A stretch of DNA of 64,000 bases from Aliirhizobium smilacinae (GTDB lineage Bacteria > Pseudomonadota > Alphaproteobacteria > Rhizobiales > Rhizobiaceae), in assembly GCF_006335145.1 (NCBI RefSeq), contig NZ_VDMN01000002.1:248001-312000 (forward strand). Direction: 5' to 3'. The notes under the pieces are model-generated. The model was not told the DNA's origin. It searched no databases and worked only from the letters and a program-made list of their open reading frames with translations. A program made the position numbers and the translations under genes. The first letter of the stretch is position 1. The number at the start of each line of letters is the position of its first letter. This document shows, one piece after another, positions 1-8,781 of the stretch.

Positions 1-1
1 T

Positions 2-1381
2 CCGGATCAGTTATTCCGGGAATGCAGCCATTATTGTGAACTCGTCAGCAAGCCGGAGCAATTGCCCGGCGTTCTCGAGGCTGCTATTCGAGCGGCCATT
101 GGCAAGCGTGGTGTTGCAGTCATCGTCATCCCCGGCGACGTCGCGCTTGCTGATTTCTCGGCCAAGATTTCGTCCCCCGCGGCCCTCCGTCTTTCCAGGC
201 CGAGTGTTGTTCCAGCCGACGATCAGGTCGACAGCTTGGTAGCGCTGCTGGGCGACAGTTCCAAAATCACGCTTCTATGTGGTCGCGGTTGCGAGGGCGC
301 ACATGATGAGGTCGTTGCTTTCGCATCGCACATTAAGGCACCCATCGTTCACGCCCTCGGCGGCAAGGAGCATGTCGAATGGGAAAACCCCTATGACGTC
401 GGCATGACGGGCCTGATCGGGTTTTCCTCCGGCTACAAGGCGATGCTCGAATGCGACACCCTGATCATGCTCGGCACCGATTTCCCATACCGCCAGTTTT
501 ATCCGACGGACGCGAAAGTCGTACAGGTCGACATAAGACCCGAACACCTCGGACGAAGAACACCGCTCGATTTGGCGATCGTCGGCGATGTCAAATCCAC
601 GCTCGGAGCAATTTTGCCCCGGCTGCAAGAACGAACCGACCTCAAGCACCTCGAGCGCTGCCTCGCCGCTTACCAGAAAGCGCGAGATGGACTGGATGAT
701 CTGGCGACAGGAAAGCCGGGCGGAACGATCCATCCCCAACATGTTGCGCGCCTTCTCAGCGAGCAGGCATCGGAAGACGCAGTCTTCACCTTCGACGTCG
801 GCACGCCAACGGTCTGGGCCGCCCGTTATCTCAAGATGAACGGAAAAAGGCGTCTGATCGGATCACTGGTTCATGGCTCAATGGCAAACGCCCTACCGCA
901 AGCAATCGGAGCGCAGGCATCCGATAAGGATCGACAGGTCATCAGCATGTCCGGAGACGGTGGCTTCACCATGTTGATGGGAGACTTCCTGACCTTGAAA
1001 CAGGAAAATCTTCCGGTGAAGGTCATCGTCTTCAACAATTCATCTCTCGGCTTTGTCGCTATGGAAATGAAGGCAGCGGGCTATCTTGAAACGGGAACAG
1101 ACCTCGAAAATCCCGACTTCGCGGCCGTTGCGCGCGCGGCTGGCATTCACGCCGTGCGCGTCGAGGACCCGGCAGATCTTGAACGCGGCATCGAAGCCGT
1201 TCTGCGCCATCCGGGACCGGCGCTGCTCGATGTCGTCACCAACCCGCAAGAGCTGTCGATTCCTCCAAAGATAAAGGCTGCGCAGGTGATGGGCATGAGC
1301 CTTTGGGCTGCCAAAGCGGTGATGAGCGGACGTGGAGATGAGCTGATCGACGTGACGAAATCGAACTTCTTTTCACGGTAA
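2..1381 (+). CDS. poxB: Pyruvate dehydrogenase (quinone)/pyruvate oxidase, 5' end cut by window
   Basis: A thiamine-diphosphate enzyme of the PoxB type, which oxidatively decarboxylates pyruvate to acetate and CO2 and passes electrons to membrane quinone. The frame is open from base 2, so the N-terminal part of the gene (PYR domain) lies outside the window; 459 residues are visible of about 575 in full-length relatives. The central FAD-binding domain is followed by the PP domain with the ThDP/Mg motif GDGGF and its downstream NN pair (about bases 955-1050). A TTG at 62 could be read as a start but is inside the coding region. It ends with TAA and is followed by about 95 bases before the next possible gene. 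Acetolactate synthase or another ThDP enzyme is possible, but the FAD-domain wording and C-terminus fit PoxB best. Confidence 0.85.
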   Translation, partial: PDQLFRECSHYCELVSKPEQLPGVLEAAIRAAIGKRGVAVIVIPGDVALADFSAKISSPAALRLSRPSVVPADDQVDSLVALLGDSSKITLLCGRGCEGAHDEVVAFASHIKAPIVHALGGKEHVEWENPYDVGMTGLIGFSSGYKAMLECDTLIMLGTDFPYRQFYPTDAKVVQVDIRPEHLGRRTPLDLAIVGDVKSTLGAILPRLQERTDLKHLERCLAAYQKARDGLDDLATGKPGGTIHPQHVARLLSEQASEDAVFTFDVGTPTVWAARYLKMNGKRRLIGSLVHGSMANALPQAIGAQASDKDRQVISMSGDGGFTMLMGDFLTLKQENLPVKVIVFNNSSLGFVAMEMKAAGYLETGTDLENPDFAAVARAAGIHAVRVEDPADLERGIEAVLRHPGPALLDVVTNPQELSIPPKIKAAQVMGMSLWAAKAVMSGRGDELIDVTKSNFFSR

Positions 1382-1452
1382 GGCTCTATCCTGTCGGGTA
1401 TTCCTGACCTTTTCAAGGCTTACAAATCAACGGAGCAAGCTGAGTATCTTTC

Positions 1453-1476
1453 AGTTCTCCTGAAAACAGGAGAATT
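1453..1476 (+). promoter_or_regulatory. Hairpin hiding the ribosome binding site of the 46-residue ORF
   Basis: TTCTCCTG (1455-1462), loop AAAA, CAGGAGAA (1467-1474) form a perfect 8-bp stem, extendable by two more pairs. The right arm contains AGGAGA, the Shine-Dalgarno sequence for the ATG at 1478. No T-run follows, so it is not a typical terminator. It could hold translation shut until melted or bound, but this is inferred from sequence only. Confidence 0.45.
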
Positions 1477-1477
1477 C

Positions 1478-1618
1478 ATGCCTTACCTCGCCAGCCGCCG
1501 TTCCTCAGAGCCACAGCCACAACCCACGCCGTCGCATCGGGGCAAAAACTTGGCGATTCTGTCTCCTGTCATATGCGTTACAGTTGTGGCGTATTGCGTC
1601 CTTTGGATGATCTGGTAG
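1478..1618 (+). CDS. Possible small single-pass membrane protein, 46 aa
   Basis: A short frame with a strong ribosome binding site (AGGAGA, five bases before ATG). The first 24 residues are polar, rich in Pro, Gln and Arg; residues 25-46 are a hydrophobic stretch ending WMIW, which would make one membrane segment with the C-terminus at or in the membrane. I do not recognise the family. Its start lies just after a hairpin that covers the ribosome binding site, which argues that it is translated and controlled. The alternative is that the frame is fortuitous; no homology could be checked. Confidence 0.4.
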   Translation: MPYLASRRSSEPQPQPTPSHRGKNLAILSPVICVTVVAYCVLWMIW

Positions 1619-1819
1619 CAAACTCTTCGCATTTACGGTCGGGCTCTCGACGTAATCAACAAAAGGCTCTTTCCGCTCGGCCCGTGAAGACCGGAGGCAG
1701 GCTCCTTTTCGCCGCCGACGTTGACTTTCGAGGAAACTTCGGTGTCTTTTGTTGTAAGCCAGAAGCCGTTTGGACCACGAGGCTGACGCAATGCTTCCGT
1801 TCACCGATTATGCGAGCCG

Positions 1820-2356
1820 ATGACGACGTTGGCCAAGGCGCGCTTCGCGCAGATCGTTTTGCCCAGGATCGACGAAGGCTATCGGCTGGCTCGATGGCTG
1901 ACCGGAAGCGCCACCGATGCGGAAGACGTGATGCAAGAAGCCTGCATCAAGGCTTTTCGCGCGATAGAAAGCTTTGCCGAAGGCAATGCGCGAGCCTGGT
2001 TTCTGACGATCGTTCGTAACGTCGCCTATTCCTGGCTGCAGCGTCACAGGCCTGTGAAGCTCGTCTCGCTTGAAGATCTTTCGCCCGAAGCTCAGCAGGA
2101 AATCGAGACCGGCGGTTTGATGGCGAATGCCGTGCCAACGCCGGAAGACCTGCTTCTTGCAAAACAGCGTTCAACCGAACTGCAGGATGCAGTGGAAACC
2201 TTGCCACTGCACCTGAAAGAGACCCTGGTCTTGCGCGAATTTCACGGACTGAGTTATCGAGAGATCGCTGCAATCAGCAACATACCTGTTGGAACTGTAA
2301 TGTCACGCCTCGCCAAAGCGAGACAGACGCTACTGTCGCGTTTGAGGGAGGCATAA
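1820..2356 (+). CDS. ECF-family RNA polymerase sigma factor
   Basis: A 178-residue extracytoplasmic-function sigma factor. Region 2 is at about residues 20-80, with the DAEDVMQEACIKAF core that binds polymerase and the AWFLTIVRNVAY segment that melts the -10; region 4 (about 120-170) carries the helix-turn-helix reading GLSYREIAAISNIPVGTVMSR, which contacts the -35. Regions 1 and 3 are absent, as usual in this group. The next gene, two bases after the stop, encodes a membrane protein of anti-sigma type, so the two form the standard sigma/anti-sigma operon. The stimulus is unknown; a nearby exporter gene may belong to the regulon. About 200 bases upstream carry no gene; I did not find a convincing ECF promoter there. 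Confidence 0.93.
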   Translation: MTTLAKARFAQIVLPRIDEGYRLARWLTGSATDAEDVMQEACIKAFRAIESFAEGNARAWFLTIVRNVAYSWLQRHRPVKLVSLEDLSPEAQQEIETGGLMANAVPTPEDLLLAKQRSTELQDAVETLPLHLKETLVLREFHGLSYREIAAISNIPVGTVMSRLAKARQTLLSRLREA

Positions 2357-2358
2357 CA

Positions 2359-3177
2359 ATGACGATCGACAGCGAGACGCTATTGCTTTTAAATGCCTAT
2401 CACGATGGTGAGCTTTCGCCCGGTGAAGCGCTCTCCATGCAACGGCGGATCGAAGAAGAGCCGGAACTCGCAGCTTTCGCACGCCGTCTTGCTGATTTGT
2501 CCTCCGGGCTGGTGGATGTTCTCCCCGGCGAGCCCGCTCCTGAACGCTTGCGTGGCGCAATATTCGCTTCGCTTTCGCCGGATCTGATACACGACACGAA
2601 TGCAGATGAGCGCGCGGCAGAAAAGGTTTCGCAGCACGCTATGTTCTCAACTCGCGCACCTTGGTCGTCGTTAGCGGCGGCTCTAATGATTGGCCTTGTC
2701 GGCGGCGGACTCGGTGGTAGTTACCTTGCTCATCTGGCGCAGAATGAAACTCTGGAAGCGACAATCGAGAACGAGATCCTCGCTGCGCATCTAAGAGGGC
2801 TGATCGCCCCACAACCATTCGATATAGCCTCCTCCGAAAGCCATACTGTGAAGCCGTGGTTCAATGGTAGAACGACCATTGCACCAACGACGCCGGATCT
2901 TGCGGCCCAAGGCTTCCCTCTTGTCGGCGGCCGGGTCGATGTAATCGATCGCCAACCTGTCCCCGTCATGGTTTACAAACGCCGCCAGCACACGATCAGC
3001 GTCACCGTCACGGCTTCTAAGAACATGGCTACGCGGGCAAATGACGTCATCGACGGTACAAACGTGACCAGTTGGACTAACGGCAACCTGACCTACTGGG
3101 CGATTTCTGATCTCAACTCCGGCGAATTGTCATCCTTCGCCGACCTATATCGGAAGCGACTTGCCGGCGCCGGTTAG
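2359..3177 (+). CDS. Membrane anti-sigma factor
   Basis: A 272-residue protein directly after the ECF sigma gene and probably translationally coupled to it. The N-terminal 50 residues (NAYHDGELSPGE start) match the anti-sigma domain that clasps the sigma factor; there is no HxxxCxxC zinc motif. One membrane segment follows at about residues 100-125 (Leu/Gly/Ala-rich), and the remaining 145 residues would be periplasmic, probably the sensing part. Its role would be to hold the sigma factor inactive until an envelope signal arrives. Family is recognised by position and by the N-terminal wording; the signal is not evident. Confidence 0.88.
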   Translation: MTIDSETLLLLNAYHDGELSPGEALSMQRRIEEEPELAAFARRLADLSSGLVDVLPGEPAPERLRGAIFASLSPDLIHDTNADERAAEKVSQHAMFSTRAPWSSLAAALMIGLVGGGLGGSYLAHLAQNETLEATIENEILAAHLRGLIAPQPFDIASSESHTVKPWFNGRTTIAPTTPDLAAQGFPLVGGRVDVIDRQPVPVMVYKRRQHTISVTVTASKNMATRANDVIDGTNVTSWTNGNLTYWAISDLNSGELSSFADLYRKRLAGAG

Positions 3178-3250
3178 AAAATTTTCTAATCGTCGCGAAT
3201 AAATCCGCGCTGCTCACGGTTTACTCCACCGGACAAGGGTGAGGAAATCT

Positions 3251-3874
3251 ATGAGCGAGATGGCATGCCTACTGGCGGGCGCAGGCGCCGGGCTTTCGAT
3301 TGCAATACCTTTTGGTCCCACAAGCATGATGTGCGTCGAACGCACCCTTGCCGACGGGATGCGGGCCGGGATGGCGGCCGGGCTCGGCGTCGCGACGGTA
3401 CATCTCAGCTACAGCACCATTGCGCTCGTCGGCGGTATGACACTCATGAGCCAGCCGGAAACTGCAAACCTGCTAACCTTCGCCGCAGGTTTACTCCTCC
3501 TATATTTCGCGGCCCGCCTGTGGCGCCGCGACGTCGTATTCGTTCAAGGCGGCAGCGCACTGAGCTTTCGGCGCGCCTATTGCGGCGCCATCTGCCTTGG
3601 TTTTCTCAATCCGGTGACGCCAGCACTTTGCGCCGCTAGTCTCACGGCATTCGCGAGCCAGATCGCGGCTCCTGGTGGACTTCTGCCGCTTGGAGTTTTC
3701 GCCGGCTCGCTGACATGGTGGCTGGTGCTTGCGGTCGGTGTATCACTGCTGAGGCAGCGACTGAACATCGAGACCCTTACGCTTGCCAATCGAGGCGCGG
3801 GTATATTGCTCGTGCTTCTGGGCATATCCATGCTCGCAAAAAGCTTTGAAGGGCTCATCCATCTTGCGTCCTGA
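3251..3874 (+). CDS. LysE-family amino acid/metabolite exporter
   Basis: A 207-residue inner-membrane protein with five to six hydrophobic segments, the N-terminal GAGLSIAIPFGPTSMMC segment typical of the LysE/RhtB superfamily (normally about 200-210 residues). Such proteins export amino acids or similar small metabolites by proton exchange. I prefer the ATG at 3251, preceded by GGTGAGG, over the GTG at 3239 that overlaps that ribosome binding site. It lies 73 bases after the anti-sigma gene and may be a target of the sigma factor. A factor-independent terminator follows about 90 bases downstream. The substrate cannot be told from sequence. Confidence 0.85.
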   Translation: MSEMACLLAGAGAGLSIAIPFGPTSMMCVERTLADGMRAGMAAGLGVATVHLSYSTIALVGGMTLMSQPETANLLTFAAGLLLLYFAARLWRRDVVFVQGGSALSFRRAYCGAICLGFLNPVTPALCAASLTAFASQIAAPGGLLPLGVFAGSLTWWLVLAVGVSLLRQRLNIETLTLANRGAGILLVLLGISMLAKSFEGLIHLAS

Positions 3875-3960
3875 TGACCAACTACATGCCGATCTCGACC
3901 TCCAGGGGAGCGGCGAAGCAGCGCATCGGGGAAAATCACCCCGCCCTGAAGCGCGGCGAA

Positions 3961-4000
3961 TGGAAGGCCGAGCACGTCTCCGCTCGGCCTTCCATTTTTT
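3961..4000 (+). terminator. Rho-independent terminator after the exporter gene
   Basis: TGGAAGGCCGAGC (3961-3973) and GCTCGGCCTTCCA (3982-3994) make a perfect 13-bp stem with an 8-base loop, followed by TTTTTT. It sits between the exporter and the convergent RraA-like gene and would end plus-strand transcription. Confidence 0.9.
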
Positions 4001-4145
4001 GACATGACCGCCAGGATCCCGCAGGAGACTGCTTCAATCACATTGCATTTTCTGTTTCCCGGCCTCTTCCTTCGCACGCTTATCGAGGGCGAATGATCTC
4101 CATGCCCGGCTGGATCGGCGAAGAAAAGGGGCAAGGTAGACGTAG

Positions 4146-4856
4146 TCACCTTCCTTTGGCCTTGCGCCACTCGGCAAACAGCGTGAGATTATCCTCGTCG
4201 GTCGCCGGATAGAGCCCGATGATCGTGTGGCCGGCTTTCACCCGCTCGAGGACAAAATCCTCGTAAGCGGTCATCTCGACGGCCTCGTCGGCAATTTCAT
4301 CAGCAATCTCTGCCGGGATAACGATGACGCTGTCGTCGTCACCAACCATGATATCGCCCGGAAACACCGCGACATCGCCGCAACCGATCGGAACATTGAT
4401 GTCGATCGCCTCGTGCAGCGTCAAGTTCGTCGGGCTGGAAGGCCGGTTGTGATAGGCGGGAATATCCAGCTCCCCAATCGTCATCGCATCGCGAAAACCA
4501 CCATCGGTGACCACCCCTGCCCCACCGCGCACCATCAGCCGCGTGATCAGGATATCGCCAGCGGATGCCGCACGCGCATCCTTGCGGCTGTCCATTACAA
4601 GCACATGGCCTTCCGGGCAGGTCTCGATCGCATGGCGCTGCGGATGTTTGGGATCGCGGAACACCGTCATCGGATTGCGGTCCTCGCGCGCCGGCATGTA
4701 ACGCAGGGTGAACGCGGGGCCGACCATGTTTCGGCCCTTGGGCCAAACAGGACGCACATCCTGGATCGTCTGGTTTTTCAGGCCACGTTTGTAGAGCGCC
4801 GAGCAGAGCGTCGCGACGGAAACGCCCATCAGTTTTTCACGGGTTGCGGGATTCAT
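4146..4856 (-). CDS. RraA-like aldolase/decarboxylase family protein
   Basis: A 236-residue protein of the RraA-like (HMG/CHA aldolase) family, which in catabolic loci cleaves 4-hydroxy-4-methyl-2-oxoglutarate or related 2-keto-diacids to pyruvate, or decarboxylates oxaloacetate, using a divalent metal. The core motif is GDILITRLMVRGGAGVVTDGGFRD, with the G-x3-R and D metal/pyruvate site in GGFRD. The ATG at 4856 is preceded by AAGGAGAG and gives the normal family length; an upstream in-frame ATG at 4913 lacks one. It is divergent from the GntR gene that heads the alginate-type operon and probably shares its control. It is not the RNase E inhibitor RraA, which is shorter. Confidence 0.85.
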   Translation of the reverse strand: MNPATREKLMGVSVATLCSALYKRGLKNQTIQDVRPVWPKGRNMVGPAFTLRYMPAREDRNPMTVFRDPKHPQRHAIETCPEGHVLVMDSRKDARAASAGDILITRLMVRGGAGVVTDGGFRDAMTIGELDIPAYHNRPSSPTNLTLHEAIDINVPIGCGDVAVFPGDIMVGDDDSVIVIPAEIADEIADEAVEMTAYEDFVLERVKAGHTIIGLYPATDEDNLTLFAEWRKAKGR

Positions 4857-4960
4857 TGTCTCTCCTTGATGGCTGCGGAACTGGAGCCCGGTTCTGACGT
4901 GCCACACAAGCAATCACACATTTGCTGCACGCCATAAGCTTGACTCTCAAAAATACAACA

Positions 4961-4986
4961 GATATGTCAAGTTCAATTCTGATATC
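4961..4986. promoter_or_regulatory. Imperfect dyad in the divergent promoter, probable GntR operator
   Basis: GATATGTCAAG...CTGATATC is an imperfect inverted repeat with GATAT/ATATC ends and AA/TT inner pairs. It lies between the RraA-like gene and the GntR gene and ends five bases before the first possible GntR start codon, a suitable place for autoregulation. Confidence 0.4.
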
Positions 4987-4991
4987 TCAGT

Positions 4992-5792
4992 ATGGCAATT
5001 GATATGTCTAATCCACTTGAATTTCCATCGCTGCCGCTATTCGATCTCGTGACCCCGCGAGATTTGCCGGCCGATGGAAACATGACAAACCGGATCCATG
5101 CGCTGCTTCGCAAATTGATTGTCGAGGTAAAGCTGCTTCCAGGGCGTGCGCTTTCGGAAAAGGAAATCGCGGCACTTCTGCATGTCAGCAAGACGCCGGT
5201 GCGTGAAGCGATTATCCGCCTTGCAGAAGAAGGTTTCGTCACGGTCGTACCGCAGGGCGGTACCTATATTTCGCCAATCGACGTGCAGCGTTACATGGAA
5301 GCCTGTTTCATCCGTTTCAAGCTGGAAGAAGGCGCCGTCATAGAGGCAACGAAGCGGCATTCGCTTGAGGATATCGCCCGCCTCAAAACCTGTCTTTCAC
5401 AGCAGCGCACCGCGGCCGACGACGAGGAGTTTACGGACTTCTTTCTGCTGGACGAAGAATTTCACCGCACGATCTTCGCAGCGGCCCGCCTGCCCGGAGC
5501 CTGGAGCGTCGTCAACCAAGCAAAAGGCGAAATGGACCGCATGCGCCACCTAAAGCGCGTTTTTGCGGTCCGTCGCACCGAAAAGGTGATCGAAGAACAC
5601 GAAGCGATCGTCAACGCGATCGAGTCCGGCAATGTGGAGGCAGCGCGCGAAGCCATTCAGCGCCATCTGGGATCGCTTGAATCCAAGATCGCAGAACTCT
5701 CCAAGAACCCGAAAATCTGGACCTTCATCGAACAGGTAAACACGCGCGTCACGAGGAAGCGCGTGTCACGAGGAGCCAAGGCCCCCGACTGA
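4992..5792 (+). CDS. GntR/FCD-family transcriptional regulator of the alginate-type operon
   Basis: A 266-residue FadR-subfamily regulator. The winged helix-turn-helix is at about residues 30-95 (LSEKEIAALLHVSKTPVREA), followed by an all-helical FCD ligand domain with acidic/His metal positions (DEEFHRTIF, and a HLG near the end). It would repress or activate the operon it heads and the divergent RraA-like gene in response to an uronate intermediate. The ATG at 4992 has no Shine-Dalgarno sequence and nearly touches the dyad at 4961-4986; the start may be one of the next ATGs (5004, 5082), or the message may be leaderless. The ABC ATPase gene follows after 34 bases. Confidence 0.88.
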   Translation: MAIDMSNPLEFPSLPLFDLVTPRDLPADGNMTNRIHALLRKLIVEVKLLPGRALSEKEIAALLHVSKTPVREAIIRLAEEGFVTVVPQGGTYISPIDVQRYMEACFIRFKLEEGAVIEATKRHSLEDIARLKTCLSQQRTAADDEEFTDFFLLDEEFHRTIFAAARLPGAWSVVNQAKGEMDRMRHLKRVFAVRRTEKVIEEHEAIVNAIESGNVEAAREAIQRHLGSLESKIAELSKNPKIWTFIEQVNTRVTRKRVSRGAKAPD

Positions 5793-5826
5793 CGTAACAT
5801 TCAAGGCTTTTGAGGAGGGGCCTTAC

Positions 5827-6942
5827 ATGTCTGCAGTTCAAATCAACGACGTCGTCAAGCGCTACGGTGCTCTCGAAGTTGTCCATGGCATCAATCTTTC
5901 CATCCAGCCGCAGGAATTCGTGGTGCTCGTCGGGCCTTCGGGATGCGGAAAGTCCACGACGTTGCGCATGCTTGCCGGACTGGAAGATATCTCCGACGGC
6001 ACGGTCTCGATCGATGGCCGGGTGGTCAACAAGGTCGCTCCGAAAGACCGCGACGTTGCGATGGTCTTTCAGAATTATGCTCTCTACCCGCACCTCAACG
6101 TAGCGGAAAACATTGCCTTTGGCCTGCGGGTTCGAGGCGAGAAACGGGACGTGATCGACAAGGCCGTCGCGGAAGCTGCCCAGATTTTGAGCCTGACGGA
6201 ATATCTGGCCCGCAAGCCTGCAGACCTTTCCGGCGGCCAGCGCCAGCGCGTGGCCATGGGTCGCGCCATCGTCCGTCGCCCCAAGATTTTCCTCTTCGAT
6301 GAGCCGCTCTCCAATCTCGATGCCAAGCTGCGCACCCATATGCGCGCCGAGATCAAGCTGCTCCACAAGCGCATGCAGGCCACCAGCGTTTACGTGACCC
6401 ACGACCAGGTCGAGGCAATGACGCTTGCCGACCGGATCGTCATCATGAATGGCGGCAATATCGAGCAGGTCGGCTCGCCGATGGAAGTGTTTCTCGAACC
6501 GGCAAATACGTTCGTCGCCAGCTTCATAGGCTCACCGCCGATGAACCTTCTCGATGCGGTAATCGAAAAGCGGGATGGCATTGTCAGCGCGATACTTGGC
6601 GGTAATGCCGGACAGCGCTTCACCATTCCCGATGCCTTTGCGAAGGGCGCCACAGAGGGGCAGACAGTCAAGCTCGGCCTACGCCCGGAAATCATGTCGG
6701 TTAAAACCGGCGATGGCCGTGAAGTGCTGAACTGCAGCATCGATCTCGTGGAGCCCCTCGGCGCCGAGGCTCTGCTTCATGGCAAGGCGGATGGCCAATC
6801 CTTTATTGCCAAGGCAGAAACACTCTACGCCGATCATGCCCTCAACGGCGTCACCCAGCTCGGCATCGACACGACACGCATCCAGATCTTTGACGCGACA
6901 ACCGGCCGTTCACTCAAGACCGCAGGCGGGGCGCGGTCATGA
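5827..6942 (+). CDS. Carbohydrate ABC transporter ATPase (AlgS/UgpC/MalK type)
   Basis: A 371-residue ATP-binding subunit that powers sugar import. Walker [10 protein letters not shown] is at about residues 36-44, the signature LSGGQRQR near 137, Walker [15 protein letters not shown] next to it, and the switch histidine in THDQVEAM; a C-terminal TOBE/OB-fold extension of the MalK kind follows. GAGGAGG precedes the ATG. It overlaps the first permease by four bases (ATGA). By position next to a PL15 alginate lyase it corresponds to the ATPase of the Agrobacterium alginate importer, related to AlgS of Sphingomonas sp. A1. Confidence 0.93.
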   Translation: MSAVQINDVVKRYGALEVVHGINLSIQPQEFVVLVGPSGCGKSTTLRMLAGLEDISDGTVSIDGRVVNKVAPKDRDVAMVFQNYALYPHLNVAENIAFGLRVRGEKRDVIDKAVAEAAQILSLTEYLARKPADLSGGQRQRVAMGRAIVRRPKIFLFDEPLSNLDAKLRTHMRAEIKLLHKRMQATSVYVTHDQVEAMTLADRIVIMNGGNIEQVGSPMEVFLEPANTFVASFIGSPPMNLLDAVIEKRDGIVSAILGGNAGQRFTIPDAFAKGATEGQTVKLGLRPEIMSVKTGDGREVLNCSIDLVEPLGAEALLHGKADGQSFIAKAETLYADHALNGVTQLGIDTTRIQIFDATTGRSLKTAGGARS

Positions 6943-7868
6943 AACAGACTTATCAGGAACGCCTGCATGATCTGTGGGGAGATATGCGCCGCGACTGGCA
7001 GCTCTATCTCCTGCTTGCGCCGATGGCCATCTGGTTCGCGCTGTTTCTCTACAAGCCGATGTACGGGCTGGTTATCGCTTTCCAGGATTTTTCGATTTTC
7101 CGCGGCATCGAAAAAAGCCCATGGGTCGGCTTTGCGAACTTCGCCGAGCTTTTCCAGAATGACATGTTCATCCGCGCCTTCTGGAACACGATCACCATCA
7201 GCGGCCTCGGACTGATCTTTGCGTTTCCCGTGCCGATCATTCTCGCACTGATGTTCAACGAAGTTCAGAACGAGGCTGCACGTCGCTGGGCGCAGACGAT
7301 CGTTTATCTGCCGCATTTCATTTCGGTGGTCATCGTTGCGGGCATCGTCATCAACTTCCTTTCGCCCTCCATCGGCATCGTCAATCTCTTCCTTAAAAGT
7401 TTAGGTCTGGAGTCGATCTACTTCCTGACCCAACCCGAGTGGTTCCGACCGATCTTTATCGGTTCGTCGGTCTGGAAAGAGTCGGGCTTCGAGTCGATCG
7501 TATATCTTGCGGCCATCGCCGGCGTCAGCCCGACGCTCTACGAATCCGCACGGGTCGATGGTGCCTCGCGGTGGCAGATGATGTGGCGAATTACGCTGCC
7601 CTGTATCCTGCCCACGATTGTGATCATGCTGATCATCCGCATCGGCAATTTGGTCGAGGTCGGTTTCGAATACATCATCCTTCTCTATCGCCCATCCACC
7701 TATGAGTCGGCCGACGTCGTCTCGACATTCATCTACCGCACCGGCCTGCAGGGTACCCAGTACGACCTGGCAACGGCTGCAGGCCTGTTCAATGCGGTTA
7801 TCGCTTTCGTCCTTGTCTATTCGGCCAATCGTATCAGCCGAAGAGTCTCGTCGACGTCGCTTTGGTGA
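6939..7868 (+). CDS. Sugar ABC transporter permease (LplB/AlgM1 type)
   Basis: A 309-residue inner-membrane subunit with six hydrophobic segments. The EAA loop that contacts the ATPase reads ESARVDGASRWQMMWRITLP (about residues 203-222). Family features (YKPMYGLVIAFQDF near the N-terminus) are those of LplB/YteP permeases, the group to which alginate AlgM1 and rhamnogalacturonan-oligosaccharide permeases belong. It overlaps the ATPase gene by four bases and is followed after ten bases by the second permease. It would import alginate or its oligomers handed over by the binding protein encoded two genes downstream. Confidence 0.92.
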   Translation: MKQTYQERLHDLWGDMRRDWQLYLLLAPMAIWFALFLYKPMYGLVIAFQDFSIFRGIEKSPWVGFANFAELFQNDMFIRAFWNTITISGLGLIFAFPVPIILALMFNEVQNEAARRWAQTIVYLPHFISVVIVAGIVINFLSPSIGIVNLFLKSLGLESIYFLTQPEWFRPIFIGSSVWKESGFESIVYLAAIAGVSPTLYESARVDGASRWQMMWRITLPCILPTIVIMLIIRIGNLVEVGFEYIILLYRPSTYESADVVSTFIYRTGLQGTQYDLATAAGLFNAVIAFVLVYSANRISRRVSSTSLW

Positions 7869-7878
7869 GGAGCTGAAG

Positions 7879-8760
7879 ATGGCAAGTTTCAATCTCTATT
7901 CCCGTGGCGACAAGATCTTTGGCTGGGCCAACGCCATTCTCTTGAGCCTGTTCGTCCTGTCGACGCTTTATCCGTTCATCTATGTGGCCGCGGTCTCGCT
8001 GTCGTCCGGTGCGGCTGTCACTGCCGGCCGGGTAACGTTCTGGCCGGTCGATGTCACGCTTGCGGCCTACGAGCATGTGTTGTCCGACAGGATGTTCTGG
8101 GTCGCCTACGGCAACACCTTCATCTACACATTCGGCGGCACGTTCATGAGCCTGCTGATCATGATCCCTGGCGCCTATGCGCTGTCGCGCAAACGTCTGC
8201 GCGGCCGCACCTTCTTCAATATCGCGATCGCCTTCACGCTCTGGTTCCATGCCGGCATGATCCCGTTCTTCCTGAACATGCGGGATCTCGGACTGCTCGA
8301 CAGCCGTTTCGGCATCATCATCGGCTTCGCGGCCAGTGCCTTCAATGTCATCCTGTTGCGCAATTTCTTCGAGGCGGTACCGAAATCCTTCGAGGAAGCC
8401 GCCAAGATGGACGGCGCCAGCGAATTGCAACTGCTTTGGAAGGTCTTCATTCCGCTTTCCAAACCGGCCATCGTCACCGTGGCGCTGTTCTGTATCGTCT
8501 CGCGCTGGAATGGCTATTTCTGGGCCATGGTTCTGCTGCGCGGCGAAGAGAAGATCCCGTTGCAGGTCTATCTCAAGCGCGTGATCGTCGATCTCAATTC
8601 GAACGACGAATTCGCCTCGAGCTTGCTGACGGCCCACTATTCGTTCGAGACGGTTACCTCCGCGATCATGATCGCGTCGATCATCCCCGTCCTCATCATT
8701 TACCCCTACGCACAGAGATATTTCACCAAGGGAATTCTGCTGGGCGGAGTGAAAGAGTAG
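7879..8760 (+). CDS. Sugar ABC transporter permease (LplC/YtcP/AlgM2 type)
   Basis: The 293-residue partner permease, six membrane segments, EAA loop EEAAKMDGASELQLLWKVFIP (about residues 173-193). The C-terminus ending RYFTKGILLGGVKE is typical of the YtcP/LplC group. The frame is open further upstream, but the ATG at 7879 with GAGGAG nine bases before it is the credible start. The binding-protein gene follows after 21 bases. Together with the preceding permease it forms the heterodimeric channel. Confidence 0.92.
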   Translation: MASFNLYSRGDKIFGWANAILLSLFVLSTLYPFIYVAAVSLSSGAAVTAGRVTFWPVDVTLAAYEHVLSDRMFWVAYGNTFIYTFGGTFMSLLIMIPGAYALSRKRLRGRTFFNIAIAFTLWFHAGMIPFFLNMRDLGLLDSRFGIIIGFAASAFNVILLRNFFEAVPKSFEEAAKMDGASELQLLWKVFIPLSKPAIVTVALFCIVSRWNGYFWAMVLLRGEEKIPLQVYLKRVIVDLNSNDEFASSLLTAHYSFETVTSAIMIASIIPVLIIYPYAQRYFTKGILLGGVKE

Positions 8761-8781
8761 CTGCACATGGGAGGAGAACCT

